64,000 bases of DNA from Beutenbergia cavernae DSM 12333 (GCF_000023105.1 NC_012669.1:2419025-2483024), one strand, 5' to 3'. Positions 1 through 9,291 are shown, counted from the first letter of the stretch. The notes: generated from the sequence alone by a model not told the origin. A program made the numbers and translations.

Positions 1-880
1 GGCGCCGGATCCCGGCCGTGTCGACGAACACCCACGGCCGCCCGCCGAGCTCGATCAGCTCGTCGACCGGGTCGCGCGTCGTGCCGGCGACGTCGTCGAC
101 GACGACGCGCTCGCTCCCCGTGAGCGAGTTCAGCAGGCTGGACTTGCCGACGTTGGGCTTCCCCACGAGCGCCACCCGCCGCGGGCCGCCGCGCCCGGAC
201 GGACGCGCGACGGCGGACCGCTCGGGCAGGATGGCCAGCGCGGCGTCGAGCAGGTCACCGCTCCCCCGGCCGTGCAGCGCCGACGTGGCGAACGGCTCGC
301 CGAGCCCGAGGTTCCACAGCGCAGCGGCGTCGGCCTCACCACGCGCGTCGTCGACCTTGTTCGCCACCAGCAGCACCGGCTTGCCGGACTTCCGCAGGAT
401 GCGCACGACGCGCTCGTCCGTGTCCGTGGCGCCGACCGCCGCGTCGACGACGAACATCACGGCGTCAGCCAGCTCGACGGCGATCTCCGCCTGCTCCGCG
501 ACCCGCGCGTGGAGGCCACGCGCGTCGTGCTCCCAGCCGCCGGTGTCGACCAGCACGAACGGCCGGCCCGCCCACTCCGCGGTGTACCGCACGCGGTCGC
601 GAGTTACGCCGGGGACGTCCTGGACCACCGCCTCGCGGCGACCCAGGATCCGGTTCACGAGGGTCGACTTGCCCACGTTCGGGCGCCCGATGACGGCGAG
701 GACCGGCAGCGAGGCGTCGTCGGCGTCGTCGTCGCCGAAGCCCCCAGCGCCCTCGAGGAGGGCGCGGTCCTCGTCGTCGAGCTCGTAGTCGTCGAGGCCG
801 GCGCGCAACGCCTCGGCCCGCTGGAGGTCCTCAGCGGCGTCGGCCTCGGGCGCAGAGTCAGGTCGCTCGTCGGTGGTCAC
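1..880 (-). CDS. der: GTPase Der (EngA), 3' end outside window
   Basis: Tandem-GTPase ribosome assembly factor acting in 50S subunit maturation. The minus-strand reading has an acidic N-terminal extension of about 50 residues, then a first G domain (P-loop [10 protein letters not shown]3 DTGG, G4 NKVD) and a second G domain beginning GKPNVGKSS with G3 DTAG. The KH-like C-terminal domain lies beyond base 1, so the gene is cut by the window and not broken. The start is taken as GTG at 880, four bases after the plsC stop; no ATG fits the frame. It is the last visible gene of the scp-cmk-plsC-der operon, a standard actinobacterial order. Confidence 0.95.
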   Translation of the reverse strand, partial: MTTDERPDSAPEADAAEDLQRAEALRAGLDDYELDDEDRALLEGAGGFGDDDADDASLPVLAVIGRPNVGKSTLVNRILGRREAVVQDVPGVTRDRVRYTAEWAGRPFVLVDTGGWEHDARGLHARVAEQAEIAVELADAVMFVVDAAVGATDTDERVVRILRKSGKPVLLVANKVDDARGEADAAALWNLGLGEPFATSALHGRGSGDLLDAALAILPERSAVARPSGRGGPRRVALVGKPNVGKSSLLNSLTGSERVVVDDVAGTTRDPVDELIELGGRPWVFVDTAGIRR

Positions 881-884
881 CGGC

Positions 885-1646
885 TCATTCTCTCGTGCCT
901 GGCGACCCTTCCGCGCCTCGGGCCTCCCCGGCCACCGGATCGTCGGCGGGCAGGCCCACGCCGGTGCGCGCCGTCGCGTCGGCGATCGTGGCGAGCATCG
1001 CGCCGCGGATGACGTCCATGGCGCCCGCGATGGCCCGGCGGCCCGTGGTCGCGCCCGGCTCGGCCGCCTGCACCGGCTCCCCGAACGCGACGTACAGCCG
1101 GGACCGCGGACCAGGCACGTGCCCCCGCGAGTCGCCGCTGCGGCGCGTGCCGAGGACCGCGACCGGCACCACCGGCGCGCCGCTGCGGACCGCGAGCCAC
1201 GCGATCCCGTGCCGCGCCGTCGTCACGTCGCCGCGCCCACGCGTGCCCTCCGGGAACACGCCCACGCACCGGTCCTCCTCGAGCAGCGCGAGCGCCGTCG
1301 TCAGCGCCGCCCGCCCGTTCGTGCGATCCACCGGGATCTGGCCCGCCCACCGCATGAGGAACCCCAGCCGGGACGTGAAGAACTCCTCCTTGACGAGGAA
1401 GTGCGACTCGCGCGGCACCGCACCGTGCACCACCGGGCCGTCGACGACGCCCGTGTGGTTCGGCGCGAGCAGCACCCGGCCGGTCGGAGGCACGCGATCG
1501 GCGTCGAGCACGCTCGTGCTCCACCACACGTGATCGAGGAACCAGCCGACCCGGCGGGACCACGTCGGTCCCCAGCGCCGGATGTCCTCGGGTGTCACGC
1601 CGCGGCCCGGACCGGGCGGCGTCGCCCGCTGGCCGGGACCGGTCAC
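885..1646 (-). CDS. plsC: 1-acyl-sn-glycerol-3-phosphate acyltransferase family protein
   Basis: 253-aa acyltransferase of the PlsC family, expected to acylate the sn-2 position of lysophosphatidic acid at the inner membrane face. The catalytic block I is NHTGVVDG, a variant of NHxxxxD with the histidine and aspartate kept. Block III is the FPEGTRGRG motif, and the later VPVAVLG segment fits block IV. The GTG start at 1646 overlaps the cmk stop by 4 bp, implying translational coupling. The cmk-plsC-der order is common in Actinobacteria. Exact acyl-acceptor specificity cannot be read from sequence. Confidence 0.88.
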   Translation of the reverse strand: MTGPGQRATPPGPGRGVTPEDIRRWGPTWSRRVGWFLDHVWWSTSVLDADRVPPTGRVLLAPNHTGVVDGPVVHGAVPRESHFLVKEEFFTSRLGFLMRWAGQIPVDRTNGRAALTTALALLEEDRCVGVFPEGTRGRGDVTTARHGIAWLAVRSGAPVVPVAVLGTRRSGDSRGHVPGPRSRLYVAFGEPVQAAEPGATTGRRAIAGAMDVIRGAMLATIADATARTGVGLPADDPVAGEARGAEGSPGTRE

Positions 1647-2383
1647 GACGGCGTCCGCGCCGCGAGTCGCTCGGCCACCACCTGTTCCACGGCGGCGATC
1701 GCCTGCTGGAGGTCGAGGTCGGACGTGTCGACGGTGACGACGCCGTCGGCGGCCACCGTGAAGGTCGAGACGGTGGAGTCGTCGGCGTCGCGACGCAGCA
1801 CCTGGTCGCGGGTGGCGGCGATCGCGTCGTCGTCGTCCGACCCGTGCACCTCCCGCGCACGCCGGGCGAGCCGCGCGTCCTCGCGGGCCAGGAGCAGGAT
1901 CCGCACGTCCGCGTCCGGCGCCACGACGGTCGTGATGTCGCGACCCTCGGCGACGATGCCGCGCCCCTCGAACGAGCCTTCGACGCGGAGCGCGTCGGCG
2001 ATCTCGCTGCGCTGCCGGACCCGCATCCACGCCCGCACGCCGAGATTCGTCGCGACCTTGCTGACGATGGTCGTGATCTGGGTGGTGCGGATCGCGTCCG
2101 TGACGTCCGCATCGCCGACGACGACGCGCGCCTGCGCCGGGTCCGTGCGCATCTCCAGGGGCATGACCGCCACTGCACGGCGCACGGCATCCTCGTCGTC
2201 GAGGTCCACGCCCTCCTCGCGGCACCACCACGTCGCCGCGCGGTACATGGCCCCGGTGTCGAGGTACGCCAGGCCGCGCGTCGCCGCCAGGTGCCGCCCG
2301 ATCGTCGACTTGCCGGACCCGGACGGCCCGTCGATCGCGACGACGACGCCGCGTCGTCCGTGCTCCTGGGATGCCGCGCTCAT
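1643..2383 (-). CDS. cmk: Cytidylate kinase
   Basis: 246-aa (d)CMP kinase that phosphorylates CMP and dCMP with ATP in pyrimidine nucleotide salvage and synthesis. The P-loop IDGPSGSGKST sits near residues 17-27, followed by YLDTGAMYRA (CMP-binding) and AEGRDITTVV, the family signature; a RRAREVH-type lid region follows. The length is normal for the family. ATG at 2383 overlaps the tyrA stop (ATGA), and its own stop overlaps plsC, so three consecutive genes are coupled. Placement between tyrA and plsC/der matches other actinobacterial chromosomes. Confidence 0.96.
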   Translation of the reverse strand: MSAASQEHGRRGVVVAIDGPSGSGKSTIGRHLAATRGLAYLDTGAMYRAATWWCREEGVDLDDEDAVRRAVAVMPLEMRTDPAQARVVVGDADVTDAIRTTQITTIVSKVATNLGVRAWMRVRQRSEIADALRVEGSFEGRGIVAEGRDITTVVAPDADVRILLLAREDARLARRAREVHGSDDDDAIAATRDQVLRRDADDSTVSTFTVAADGVVTVDTSDLDLQQAIAAVEQVVAERLAARTPS

Positions 2384-3546
2384 GCGCTCACCACCCGCCA
2401 ACCCCGTTCCTGCAGCGCCTCCTCGAGCGGCGTGACGGACGCCGGCAGCACCGACAGCACCGCCATGCCGACCCTCTGCCGGGGCGCGTGCTCCATCTGG
2501 AAGTCCTCGATGTTCACGCCGATCTCGCCGACCTCGCCGAACAGGCGGCCGAGCTCGCCCGGGCGGTCCGGCACGAGCACCGTGACCTCGCCGTACGTGC
2601 GTCGAGCGCCGCCGTGCTTGCCCGGGATCCGAGCCACGCCGGCGTTCCCGCGCGCGACGACGCCGGACGCCGCGGCCATCGACCCTGGCGTCAGCGGGCC
2701 GTGCACCGCCGCCTCGTCGAGCGCCGACACCAACGCGGCGAGGTCGTCGCGGACCGCCGCCAGCGTGGCGGCCACCGGGCCGGCGTTCCCCACGAGGATC
2801 GCCGCCCAGAGCTGCGGGTCGCTGGCCGCGATCCGGGTCACGTCGCGCAGCCCCTGACCGGCGAGCGCGAGCGCCGACTCCGGGGCGCCCTGCAGCCGCG
2901 ACGCGACGAGCGAGGCGATGACCTGCGGCAGGTGCGAGACGAGCGCGACCGCCTCGTCGTGCTCGCGTGCGCTCAGCTGCACGGGGCTCGCGCCGACGTC
3001 GACGGCGAGGTGCCGAACCGCCATGAGCGCGTCCGGCGACGACGACCCGTGGTCGACGATCACCCACGGGCGTCCGGCGAACAGGTCGGCGTCGGCGGCC
3101 GCCGCCCCGGACCGCTCCCGCCCGGCCATGGGGTGCGAGCCGACGTACCGGGCCAGGTCCTCCGCGGCGAGGTCCGCGTCGGCCAGCTCCTCCAGCACGA
3201 TGCCCTTGACGCTCGCGACGTCGGTCACCACGGCACCCGGATGGGCGCGCAGCTCGCGTGCGACGACGTCGGCCGTCACGTCCGGCGGCACGGCCACCAC
3301 CACGAGGCGCACGTCGCCGCCGTCGTCGGCGTCCGCGGACGGCTGGCCCGCCCCGACGTCGCGCGCCAGCGCGAGAGCCGACGGCGAGGCGTCGCTCAGC
3401 CGCACCGGGACGCCGTGCGTGGCGAGGGCCAGGCCGATGCTCGCGCCGATCAGCCCCGAACCGACGATCAGGACCGGGCCACGGGTCGCCAGGCTCGGCG
3501 TCGTCGTCCTCGCCGGCGCGGCGTCCTCCTGACTCACGATGGGCAC
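2380..3546 (-). CDS. tyrA: Prephenate dehydrogenase
   Basis: 388-aa NAD(P)-dependent prephenate dehydrogenase, converting prephenate to 4-hydroxyphenylpyruvate in tyrosine synthesis. The Rossmann motif GSGLIGASIG is at residues 30-39, the conserved SVK and GSHPMAGRE segments follow (substrate and active-site region), and the C-terminal part (from about residue 305) reads as an ACT domain, suggesting feedback control by tyrosine. Start is GTG at 3546, with GTG at 3537 equally possible. It lies downstream of the DUF4261-like gene with a 46-bp gap and overlaps cmk by 4 bp. Confidence 0.93.
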   Translation of the reverse strand: MPIVSQEDAAPARTTTPSLATRGPVLIVGSGLIGASIGLALATHGVPVRLSDASPSALALARDVGAGQPSADADDGGDVRLVVVAVPPDVTADVVARELRAHPGAVVTDVASVKGIVLEELADADLAAEDLARYVGSHPMAGRERSGAAAADADLFAGRPWVIVDHGSSSPDALMAVRHLAVDVGASPVQLSAREHDEAVALVSHLPQVIASLVASRLQGAPESALALAGQGLRDVTRIAASDPQLWAAILVGNAGPVAATLAAVRDDLAALVSALDEAAVHGPLTPGSMAAASGVVARGNAGVARIPGKHGGARRTYGEVTVLVPDRPGELGRLFGEVGEIGVNIEDFQMEHAPRQRVGMAVLSVLPASVTPLEEALQERGWRVVSA

Positions 3547-3592
3547 TGTAGCGGGGCCGGACGGCGCCGCCCGTACGCGCGGCGGGTCGCCG

Positions 3593-4858
3593 TCACCGGG
3601 TGGCGGGGGGCGCGTACCGCAGGTCGAGCACCGGGCCGAGACCCGCCACGCTCGTGCCCTCGGTCAGCGTGAACTCCCCGCCGGCCAGCGTGAGCGATCC
3701 GCCCAGGCGGGGCAGCGCGCCGCGCGCGAGCTCCTCGGCGAGCGCCTGGCGCAGGTCCTCGAAGAGGCGGGCGGGCTCCGCCGTCGCCACGAGCTGCACG
3801 TCGCGGCCGCCGAGGGCGGCAAGACCGCGCGTGAACGCGAACGACATGCCCTGCTGCGCGTCGAGCACCCCGGCGTGGACCCGTGTCCAGGTGAGCGCCG
3901 GGTGCTGCGCCGCCTCGCCCTGGAACAGCACGTCGGTGGTGACCATCGCCTGCTCGGGGATCCACACGCCGCCCGCGTCCGGCCGGTCGAGCACGTTCGC
4001 CACCACGTTGGTGAACGTCGCCATCGCGCCGGTCCAGTCGGCGTCGAGCACCACGCCCACGGTGATCGCGCCGCGGTGGCCCTCGACGACCGGGGTGAGC
4101 CTGGAGCGCATCGGGCTCACGGCCAGGTCGCCGCCGAGCTGCCGGTCCTCGACCGGGCTCGTGAGCCCGCCGACCACGAACTGGTGCGAGTTGATCGTGA
4201 TGTCGAGACGGGGCAGCACCGGGGCGTCCATCAGCGGGTCACCCATGCTCGGGCTGATCGCCGAGACGATCTCGCCCAGGCTGCGGGGCGCCTCCGCCAG
4301 GAGGACGACGGCGGTGAGAGCCGGTTCGAGGGCGGCTGCGGGCTCCGAGGCGGGGGTCGCCGCTGGGACCGGGGCGCCGACCGCCTCCGCCGGAGCGGGC
4401 GCTGCGGGCGCTGCGGCCGCCTCGGCCGCCCGGTACTCGGCGGCGGTGGCGAACCGCTGCTCGCCCGGCAGGATCACGACGGACGCGCTGGGGTGAGCGG
4501 CGATCCCGCCGAGGATCGTCCGCAGGAGGGACGCGGCCCCGGCCGGGTCGGCCCCCTCGACCGTCACGCCGAACAGCCCCGTGTGCGCCTTGTACGCCTC
4601 GACGATCCCGGCGGCGTCGGGGTGCGCGGCGATCATCGGCCCGAACGCCTGGTTGTACGCGAGCGGCGCCGGCTCCGGGGTAACGGTAGCCGTGCCGGCG
4701 GCCTGCCGCACCCGGAAGACCGTCCCCTCCCTCGCCGCCGGAGCTCCGGCGGCCGCCATGCCCGCGACGACGGCGTCGACCTCGGCGTCGAACGAGGAAC
4801 CCGCGGGGCTGCGCAGGAGCACGATCCCGAGCGCTGTGCTCGGCGGTGGCTGGGACAT
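3593..4858 (-). CDS. DUF4261-like protein with internal duplication, function unknown
   Basis: 421-aa soluble protein with no enzyme motif I recognise. Two segments resemble each other: residues about 62-134 and 230-303 both read SPM or GPM, then a V-E-x-H/Y-x-x segment, then FGVTVEG or ITVGVVL, a helix, and PGEQ or WIPEQ. They are joined by an Ala/Pro-rich linker at residues 140-178. The pattern recalls DUF4261, a family of unknown role; that assignment is from memory and uncertain. ATG at 4858 is preceded by a GA-rich stretch. It is co-directional with rluB (34-bp gap) and tyrA, so it sits inside a conserved housekeeping operon where I would not expect it. Confidence 0.6.
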   Translation of the reverse strand: MSQPPPSTALGIVLLRSPAGSSFDAEVDAVVAGMAAAGAPAAREGTVFRVRQAAGTATVTPEPAPLAYNQAFGPMIAAHPDAAGIVEAYKAHTGLFGVTVEGADPAGAASLLRTILGGIAAHPSASVVILPGEQRFATAAEYRAAEAAAAPAAPAPAEAVGAPVPAATPASEPAAALEPALTAVVLLAEAPRSLGEIVSAISPSMGDPLMDAPVLPRLDITINSHQFVVGGLTSPVEDRQLGGDLAVSPMRSRLTPVVEGHRGAITVGVVLDADWTGAMATFTNVVANVLDRPDAGGVWIPEQAMVTTDVLFQGEAAQHPALTWTRVHAGVLDAQQGMSFAFTRGLAALGGRDVQLVATAEPARLFEDLRQALAEELARGALPRLGGSLTLAGGEFTLTEGTSVAGLGPVLDLRYAPPATR

Positions 4859-4892
4859 CGAGGTCCTCTCGGTGGTGGAGGCGGGGCGGGGA

Positions 4893-5630
4893 CTACAGGC
4901 CGACGGAGGACATCAGACGGCCGAGCTCCTCGCCGTCGATCACGCGCGTGGCACCCGGTCGCAGCTGGCCGAGCAGCACCGGCCCGACCCGCGTCCGGGT
5001 CAGGCGCTGCACGGGGTGCCCGGCGGCGTCCAGGAGTCGGCGCACGATGCGGTTGCGGCCCTCGTGCAGCACGAGCTCGACGACCGCGCTGTCCGGCCCC
5101 TGCTCGAGGATGGTGAAGCGGTCGACGCGCGCGGGGCCGTCGTCGAGCTCGATCCCGTCCTTGAGACGCCGCCCGAGCCCGCGGGCCACGCGGCCGGTCA
5201 CGCGCGCGACGTACGTCTTCGGCACCTCGTACGAGGGGTGCGCGAGGCGGTGCGCCAGCTCGCCGTCGTTCGTCAGCAGGAGGAGGCCCTCCGTGTCGGC
5301 GTCGAGCCGGCCGACGTGGAACAGCCGCTCCGGGCGGTCGGCCACGAGCTCCGCCAGCGCGGGCCGCCCGCGGTCGTCGTGCATCGTCGAGTGGACGCCC
5401 CGCGGCTTGTTCAGCGCGAGCGTGACGACGCCCGGGTCGAGCTGCAGGCGCAGCCCGTCGACGTGGATGACGGCGGCGGTCGGGTCGACCCTCGTGCCCA
5501 GCTCGCGGACGACCTCGCCGTCCACGCTCACCCGGCCCGCCGAGATGAGGTCCTCGCAGGCGCGCCTCGACCCGAGACCGGCGCCGGCCAGGACCTTCTG
5601 CAGTCGCACGCCCTCCGCGGGTGCGCTCAT
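4893..5630 (-). CDS. rluB: 23S rRNA pseudouridine synthase, RluB/RsuA type
   Basis: 245-aa pseudouridine synthase, likely modifying 23S rRNA. An N-terminal S4 RNA-binding domain (VRLQKVLAGAGLGSRRACE, then GRVSVDG) is followed by the catalytic domain with LNKPRGV and the HVGRLDADTEGLLLLTND motif that holds the catalytic aspartate. C-terminal NRIVRRLLDAAGH and LTRTRVGP motifs are typical. The ATG at 5630 overlaps the scpB stop by 4 bp. Position directly after scpA-scpB is shared with most Gram-positive bacteria. Whether it acts as RluB or an RsuA-type enzyme cannot be settled here; context favours RluB. Confidence 0.93.
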   Translation of the reverse strand: MSAPAEGVRLQKVLAGAGLGSRRACEDLISAGRVSVDGEVVRELGTRVDPTAAVIHVDGLRLQLDPGVVTLALNKPRGVHSTMHDDRGRPALAELVADRPERLFHVGRLDADTEGLLLLTNDGELAHRLAHPSYEVPKTYVARVTGRVARGLGRRLKDGIELDDGPARVDRFTILEQGPDSAVVELVLHEGRNRIVRRLLDAAGHPVQRLTRTRVGPVLLGQLRPGATRVIDGEELGRLMSSVGL

Positions 5631-6289
5631 CGGGCCGTCCCGTCGACGTCGTCGAGCGCCTCGATGTCCGGCAGGTACGGCGCGAGCGGCGGGAGCTCCT
5701 CGAGCGACGCGAGCCCCATCCTCTCGAGGAAGTAGCCGGACGTGCGGTACAGGGTCGCCCCGCTGTCTCCGTCCTGCCCCGCCTCCTCGATGAGCCCACG
5801 GGCGAGCAGGGTCCGCACCACGCCGTCGACGTTGACGCCGCGGATCGCCGAGATGCGGCCGCGCGAGACGGGCTGCCGGTAGGCGACGACGGCGAGCGTC
5901 TCCAGCGAGGCCTGCGTGAGCCGGGCGGTCTGCCCGTCGAGCACGAGCCGCTCCACGGCCGGGGCGAACGCCGCGGCGGAGTACAGGCGCCAGCCGCCCC
6001 CCACCTCCCGCAGCTCGAACCCGCGGGGCCGGACGCCGTCGGCCTCCCCGCGATACTCGGCTGCGAGCTGCGCGAGGAGCTCGCGGACCCGCGGCTCCGG
6101 CACGTCCAGGACCGTGGCGAGCCGTGCGGCGGCCACCGGTTCGTCGATCACCATGAGCACCGCCTCGAGCGCGGCCGCCTCGCCGCCGGGGAGCTCCGAC
6201 CAGGTGGGCAGGGCCGCGGCCGGCGGAGTCGGGCCCTCAGGCTCCGGCGCCTCGTCGGCGTCGGGGATCGGCTCGGGCGTCTCACTCAC
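5627..6289 (-). CDS. scpB: Segregation and condensation protein B
   Basis: 220-aa kleisin-associated winged-helix protein of the SMC-ScpA-ScpB condensin, acting in chromosome compaction. After an acidic, proline-rich tail (residues 1-30) come two winged-helix units; the LTQASLETLAVVAYRQPVSR and IRGVNVDGVVRTLLARGLIEE segments are the family hallmark, followed by LYRTSGYFLE. GTG at 6289 overlaps the scpA stop by 4 bp. The open frame continues upstream into scpA, but that extension has no ScpB character, which decides the start. Confidence 0.95.
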   Translation of the reverse strand: MSETPEPIPDADEAPEPEGPTPPAAALPTWSELPGGEAAALEAVLMVIDEPVAAARLATVLDVPEPRVRELLAQLAAEYRGEADGVRPRGFELREVGGGWRLYSAAAFAPAVERLVLDGQTARLTQASLETLAVVAYRQPVSRGRISAIRGVNVDGVVRTLLARGLIEEAGQDGDSGATLYRTSGYFLERMGLASLEELPPLAPYLPDIEALDDVDGTAR

Positions 6290-7215
6290 CCGGCGAGCGT
6301 ACCGGCGGGCGCGTCCGCGCCAGACGCACCGTCGGCGTCGCCGTCCGGCGCGGGAGACACCTCGTCGAAGTCCTCGCCCACCTCGACGTCGCCCTCCTCG
6401 CTGCCCGTCCACCGGATGGTGAGCTCGCCGAGCGCCTCCGCCTGATCGAACGCGACGGCACCCTCGCGGAACAGGTCGAGCAGGGCGAGGAAGCGGGCGA
6501 CGACGACGTTCGCCGCCTCCGCGTCGTCCGTCAGCGCCCGGAACGACGTCGCCCGCACGTGCCGCAGCCGCGATACCAGGAGCGCCGCCTGCTCCCGCAC
6601 GCTCACCGTCGGAGCGTGCAGGTGGCCGAGGCCGACCTGCGGCACGGGCTTGGGGACGAGGGCGAGCGCGGCCAGCGCGGCGAGCTGCTCCGGGCCGACC
6701 CGCAGCACGAGCTCCGGCAGCAGCGCGGCGAACCGCGGCTCGAGGCGCACGCTCCGGGGCACCGAGCGCCCCGCCGTCTCCCATCGCGCGGCGAGGTGAC
6801 TGGCCACGTCCTTGAAGGCCCGGTACTGCAGGAGCCGCGCGAACAGCAGGTCGCGGGCCTCGAGCAGCTCGAGGTCCTCGCTGTCCTCCAGGTTCGCCCC
6901 CGGCAGCAGCCGCGCGGCCTTGAGGTCGAGCAGCGTCGCGCCGATCACGAGGAACTCGCTCGCCTGCGAGAGGTCCCAGTCCTTCTGGGCGCGGAGGTAG
7001 GCGACGAACTCGTCGGTCACCTCGGCGAGCGCGACCTCCGTGACGTCCATCTGGTGCTTCGCGATGAGCGAGAGCAGGAGGTCGAACGGGCCGGTGAAGT
7101 TGTCGAGCGTGACCTCGAACGTGCCGCGCCGGGAGCGGCCGGCTGCTGCCTCGACGGGCGCGCCGAGGGTGCCGGCGCCGTCGTCAGGCGACGTCACCGC
7201 GGGCGATGAGCTCAC
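6286..7215 (-). CDS. scpA: Segregation and condensation protein A (kleisin)
   Basis: 309-aa kleisin subunit bridging SMC heads. The N-terminal SMC-binding region (FEVTLDNFTGPFDLLLSLI, residues about 32-50) and the ATLLDLKAARLLP helix are diagnostic; the C-terminal winged helix (FLALLDLFREGAVAFDQ) is complete and followed by an acidic tail. Start is GTG at 7215, overlapping parA by 32 bp; a second in-frame GTG at 7197 would shorten the overlap to 14 bp, and I cannot choose between them. SMC itself is not in this window. Confidence 0.94.
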   Translation of the reverse strand: MSSSPAVTSPDDGAGTLGAPVEAAAGRSRRGTFEVTLDNFTGPFDLLLSLIAKHQMDVTEVALAEVTDEFVAYLRAQKDWDLSQASEFLVIGATLLDLKAARLLPGANLEDSEDLELLEARDLLFARLLQYRAFKDVASHLAARWETAGRSVPRSVRLEPRFAALLPELVLRVGPEQLAALAALALVPKPVPQVGLGHLHAPTVSVREQAALLVSRLRHVRATSFRALTDDAEAANVVVARFLALLDLFREGAVAFDQAEALGELTIRWTGSEEGDVEVGEDFDEVSPAPDGDADGASGADAPAGTLAG

Positions 7216-8197
7216 GCGCCAGCGACCGGTACGCCTCCGCGCCGGAGTGGCTCGGCGCGTACGTGGTGATGGGCTCGGTCGCCACCGAGGCGTCCGGGAA
7301 CTTCACCGTGCGCCCGATCACCGTGGAGAAGACCTCGTCGCCGAACGCCTCGCGGACGCGCGCGAGCACCTCCCGCGAGTGGAGCGTGCGGCCGTCGTAC
7401 ATCGTGGCGAGGATGCCGTCGGTGCGCAGCCGCGGGTTCAGTCGGTCGCGGACCTTCTCGATCGTCTCGAGCAGGAGCGCGACGCCGCGCAGTGCGAAGA
7501 ACTCGGTCTCGAGCGGGACGACGACGCCGTGGGCGGCGGTCAGCGCGTTGACGGTGAGCAGGCCGAGCGAGGGCTGGCAGTCGATGAGGACGACGTCGTA
7601 GTCGTCCAGCACGGGACGCAGCACGCGGGTCAGAGCCTGCTCGCGCGCGACCTCGTTGACGAGCTGCACCTCCGCCGCCGACAGGTCGATGTTCGCCGGC
7701 ACCAGGTCCAGGCCGGCGACGGCGGTCGGCGTGACGATCGTCCGCACGTCGAACTTCGGGTCCATGAGGGCCGTGTAGATCGTGTCGTCGAGCTCGTGGG
7801 CGGAGACGCCGAGCCCGGCGGACGCCGCCCCCTGCGGGTCGAAGTCGACGAGCAGGACCCGACGGCCGTACTCCGCGAGCGCCGCCCCCAGGTTGATCGT
7901 GGTCGTCGTCTTGCCGACGCCGCCCTTCTGGTTGCACATCGCGACGATCCTCGCGGGGCCGTGCGAGGCGAGGGGCTGCGGCTCGGGGAAGTCCGGGATG
8001 GGCACGGAACCTGCGGGCGGGAGCCCGTCGTGGGCGTCGGCGTGCTGGTCGGTCGATGGTGCGCCTGGCGCCTCGGCGGCTGGCGCCTCTGCGGCCGGCG
8101 TCTCCGGACGTCCGCCGGGGGCCGCCGTCGGGACGTCGGTACCGACGACACCCTGGGTGTACGTCGGCACGTCGAGTGCAGGCTGCTCCTCGCTCAC
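7184..8197 (-). CDS. parA: ParA-family chromosome partitioning ATPase
   Basis: 337-aa Walker-type ATPase with a deviant Walker A box KGGVGKTTT at residues 91-99, an FDPQG switch segment, and a DVVLIDCQPSLG Walker B region. An 80-residue Pro/Ala-rich tail precedes the ATPase fold. There is no ParB partner nearby, so this is the scp-linked ParA paralogue commonly found next to scpA in Actinobacteria rather than the oriC-proximal ParA. The GTG start at 8197 lies 91 bp from the divergent TerC gene; the intervening DNA must hold both promoters, but I see no clear -10/-35 pair. Confidence 0.9.
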   Translation of the reverse strand: MSEEQPALDVPTYTQGVVGTDVPTAAPGGRPETPAAEAPAAEAPGAPSTDQHADAHDGLPPAGSVPIPDFPEPQPLASHGPARIVAMCNQKGGVGKTTTTINLGAALAEYGRRVLLVDFDPQGAASAGLGVSAHELDDTIYTALMDPKFDVRTIVTPTAVAGLDLVPANIDLSAAEVQLVNEVAREQALTRVLRPVLDDYDVVLIDCQPSLGLLTVNALTAAHGVVVPLETEFFALRGVALLLETIEKVRDRLNPRLRTDGILATMYDGRTLHSREVLARVREAFGDEVFSTVIGRTVKFPDASVATEPITTYAPSHSGAEAYRSLARELIARGDVA

Positions 8198-8288
8198 ACG
8201 GCCACGCTAGCCTCCGGGCCCGCCTGCGATCTACCGCCCGCGCCGGACGGCACGCGATCAGCGGTGTCTGCGCCGGTACGCTCCAGCA

Positions 8289-9176
8289 GTGGACCTCAGC
8301 CTCGAACTGACGCCTGACCTCCTCGTCGCCTTCCTCACGCTGTTCGTGCTGGAGATCGTTCTCGGCGTCGACAACGTGATCTTCATCTCGATCCTCGCGA
8401 GCAAGCTGCCGCCCGATCAGCAGGCGAAGGCGCGCAATCTGGGGCTGACCCTCGCGATGGTGAGCCGGATCGGCCTCCTGTTCGCGGCGTCGTGGATGAT
8501 CACGCTGACCGAGCCGCTGGTGACCGTCATCGGGCACGACTTCTCGGGCCGTGACCTCATCCTCCTGCTCGGCGGCGCGTTCCTCATCTACAAGGCCGTG
8601 AGGGAGATCCACGAGAAGCTCGAGGGGGTCGAGCACGGCCACGGCGGCGGCGGCGCGGCTCGGGCGACGTTCGGCGCGATCATCGCGCAGATCCTCGTGC
8701 TGGACGTCGTGTTCTCGTTCGACTCGGTGATCACCGCCGTGGGGATGGTGGACAACCTCGTGGTCATCATCGCGGCAGTGGTGCTCTCGTTCGGGATCAT
8801 GCTGGTCGCGGCGAAGTACATCTTCGGGTTCGTCAACAAGCACCCGTCGGTGAAGATCCTGGCGCTGTCGTTCCTGCTCCTCATCGGCACGTTCCTCGTG
8901 GTCGACGGGTTCGGCGTCCACGTGGAGAAGGCGCTCATCTACGGCCCGATGGCGTTCGCGGTGCTCGTCGAAGCGCTCAACCTCACGTACCGCCGCAAGC
9001 AGTACGAGCGGGCGCAGGCCGCCACCCCGGTGGAGCTGCGCAGCCGCCCTCGCCTCGCCGACGACGGCGACGCGCTCGCCGCGGCGGAACGCGACTCCGA
9101 CGGCGCGATCGGGCTGTCGCGCAAGCCCGTCGCCGTCGCCGTGGCCCCTTCCGACGCCCCCGTCGAGCGGGAGTAG
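8289..9176 (+). CDS. TerC family integral membrane protein
   Basis: 295-aa polytopic membrane protein with about seven or eight hydrophobic segments and the family motifs LEIVLGVDNVIFI near the N-terminus and LDVVFSFDSVITAVG in the middle; both carry the conserved acidic residues of TerC/Alx proteins, which are linked to metal (manganese or tellurite) handling. The last 60 residues are hydrophilic. GTG at 8289 is the only start fitting the first membrane segment. Unlike the TerC pair at 36.1-38.1 kb, no riboswitch-like sequence precedes it. It interrupts the usual xerD-parA proximity. Confidence 0.88.
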   Translation: MDLSLELTPDLLVAFLTLFVLEIVLGVDNVIFISILASKLPPDQQAKARNLGLTLAMVSRIGLLFAASWMITLTEPLVTVIGHDFSGRDLILLLGGAFLIYKAVREIHEKLEGVEHGHGGGGAARATFGAIIAQILVLDVVFSFDSVITAVGMVDNLVVIIAAVVLSFGIMLVAAKYIFGFVNKHPSVKILALSFLLLIGTFLVVDGFGVHVEKALIYGPMAFAVLVEALNLTYRRKQYERAQAATPVELRSRPRLADDGDALAAAERDSDGAIGLSRKPVAVAVAPSDAPVERE

Positions 9177-9226
9177 GTCCGCCACGGCGAGCGCCACTCC
9201 GGGAGCCCGAGGCGCCACGCCCAGGC

Positions 9227-9291
9227 GAGTGTGGGGCGTGCGTCCGAGTGCGGTGCGTGCCGCTCCGCACTCGGGCGCACTCCCCGCACTC
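9227..9291. repeat. Palindromic repeat element, copy A
   Basis: A 65-bp imperfect palindrome lying between the convergent terC and DUF559 genes. The centre is a perfect 10-bp inverted repeat (CCGAGTGCGG / CCGCACTCGG) around an 11-nt loop, extended by outer arms at 9227-9241 and 9277-9291 that pair with two mismatches. The 32 nt at 9242-9273 are identical to 10448-10479 in copy B. It could serve as a bidirectional terminator here, but the second copy beyond the DUF559 gene argues for a dispersed element. Confidence 0.75.

Noticed and set aside
18-2435. Long plus-strand open frames across der, plsC and cmk
   Set aside because: High-GC shadow frames: Arg/Ser/Pro-rich, no domains, and opposite strands carry clear genes.
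9177-9226. Rho-independent terminator directly after terC
   Set aside because: Only short imperfect stems occur before the palindromic repeat at 9227; any terminator role is better assigned to the repeat itself.
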